Positions 13,409 to 13,514 of a DNA stretch of 13,514 bases are shown here, piece by piece. The DNA comes from Gemmatimonas sp. GTDB lineage: Bacteria; Gemmatimonadota; Gemmatimonadetes; Gemmatimonadales; Gemmatimonadaceae. Positions within the stretch are counted from its first letter, which is position 1. Each line of letters starts with the position of its first letter. The stretch is from contig NZ_JANPLK010000055.1 in NCBI RefSeq assembly GCF_031426495.1, forward strand, positions 1 through 13,514, written 5' to 3'. The notes below the pieces were generated by a model. It saw nothing but the letters and a program-made list of their open reading frames with translations. It was not told the DNA's origin and searched no databases. The translations under genes and the position numbers were made by a program.

Positions 13409-13514
13409 ATGCGAACTGCCACTCCCTAGTCAGCAGGGGGGAGGGGGGGGGGGGCGCGGGGGTAGGGACCACCCGCGGGGGGCCCGCGTGAGCCCGCCCG
13501 GGGCCCCCCCCCCC
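13409..13514. other. Homopolymer-rich terminal sequence, probable contig-end artefact
   Basis: After the kinase stop the sequence degenerates into runs of a single base: six G then A then twelve G (13436-13454), further G triplets and quintets, and finally eleven C (13504-13514). Nothing else in the window looks like this. It could be a real G-quadruplex-forming 3' region, but assembly or sequencing error at a contig end is likelier. No gene or terminator can be supported here. Confidence 0.6.

Overview
The window is GC-rich DNA from a Gram-negative-type bacterium: several exported proteins with N-terminal signal peptides, a predicted outer-membrane barrel and a lipoprotein. The gene content (periplasmic S9 peptidase, Ser/Thr kinase with an N-terminal zinc ribbon and one membrane segment, DUF983 protein, lipoprotein resembling a Bacteroidetes family) fits Gemmatimonadota best. 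That assignment is inferred from protein style, not from a marker gene. The left edge cuts through an IS30-family element and the right edge runs into long G and C homopolymers, so the window may be a complete contig.

Layout, left to right: (1) 1-138, end of an IS30-like insertion sequence (transposase C-terminus plus right terminal repeat). (2) 139-355, non-coding DNA with a 13-bp hairpin nested in a 19-bp perfect inverted repeat, followed by degenerate CTGAAC/CACT repeats. (3) Three leftward genes: an exported protein of unknown function with a TPR-like region, an outer-membrane beta-barrel protein, and a TerC-family membrane protein. (4) A 30-bp divergent gap, then queC-queE rightward (7-deazaguanine/preQ0 synthesis), an exported NlpC/P60 cell-wall hydrolase ended by a good intrinsic terminator, an exported S9 prolyl-oligopeptidase-type peptidase and, 6 bp after it, a YdcF/DUF218-type membrane protein. 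(5) A rightward coiled-coil lipoprotein, convergent with a leftward two-gene operon (exported alpha/beta hydrolase, then a DUF983 zinc-ribbon membrane protein, with ATGA stop/start overlap). (6) A rightward membrane Ser/Thr protein kinase, then about 100 bp of homopolymer-rich sequence.

Most of the region looks like chromosomal housekeeping and cell-envelope genes. No phage, CRISPR, toxin-antitoxin or defence cluster was recognised. QueC and QueE act in one pathway; many of the other products are exported or membrane-bound (peptidoglycan hydrolase, peptidase, YdcF-like protein, lipoprotein, barrel, kinase) without forming an obvious single pathway. The points most worth a second look are the nested palindrome and repeat tract beside the IS30 end, the very compact divergent terC/queC promoter region with signs of leaderless transcription on both sides, and the lipoprotein with a Bacteroidetes-like C-terminal domain.
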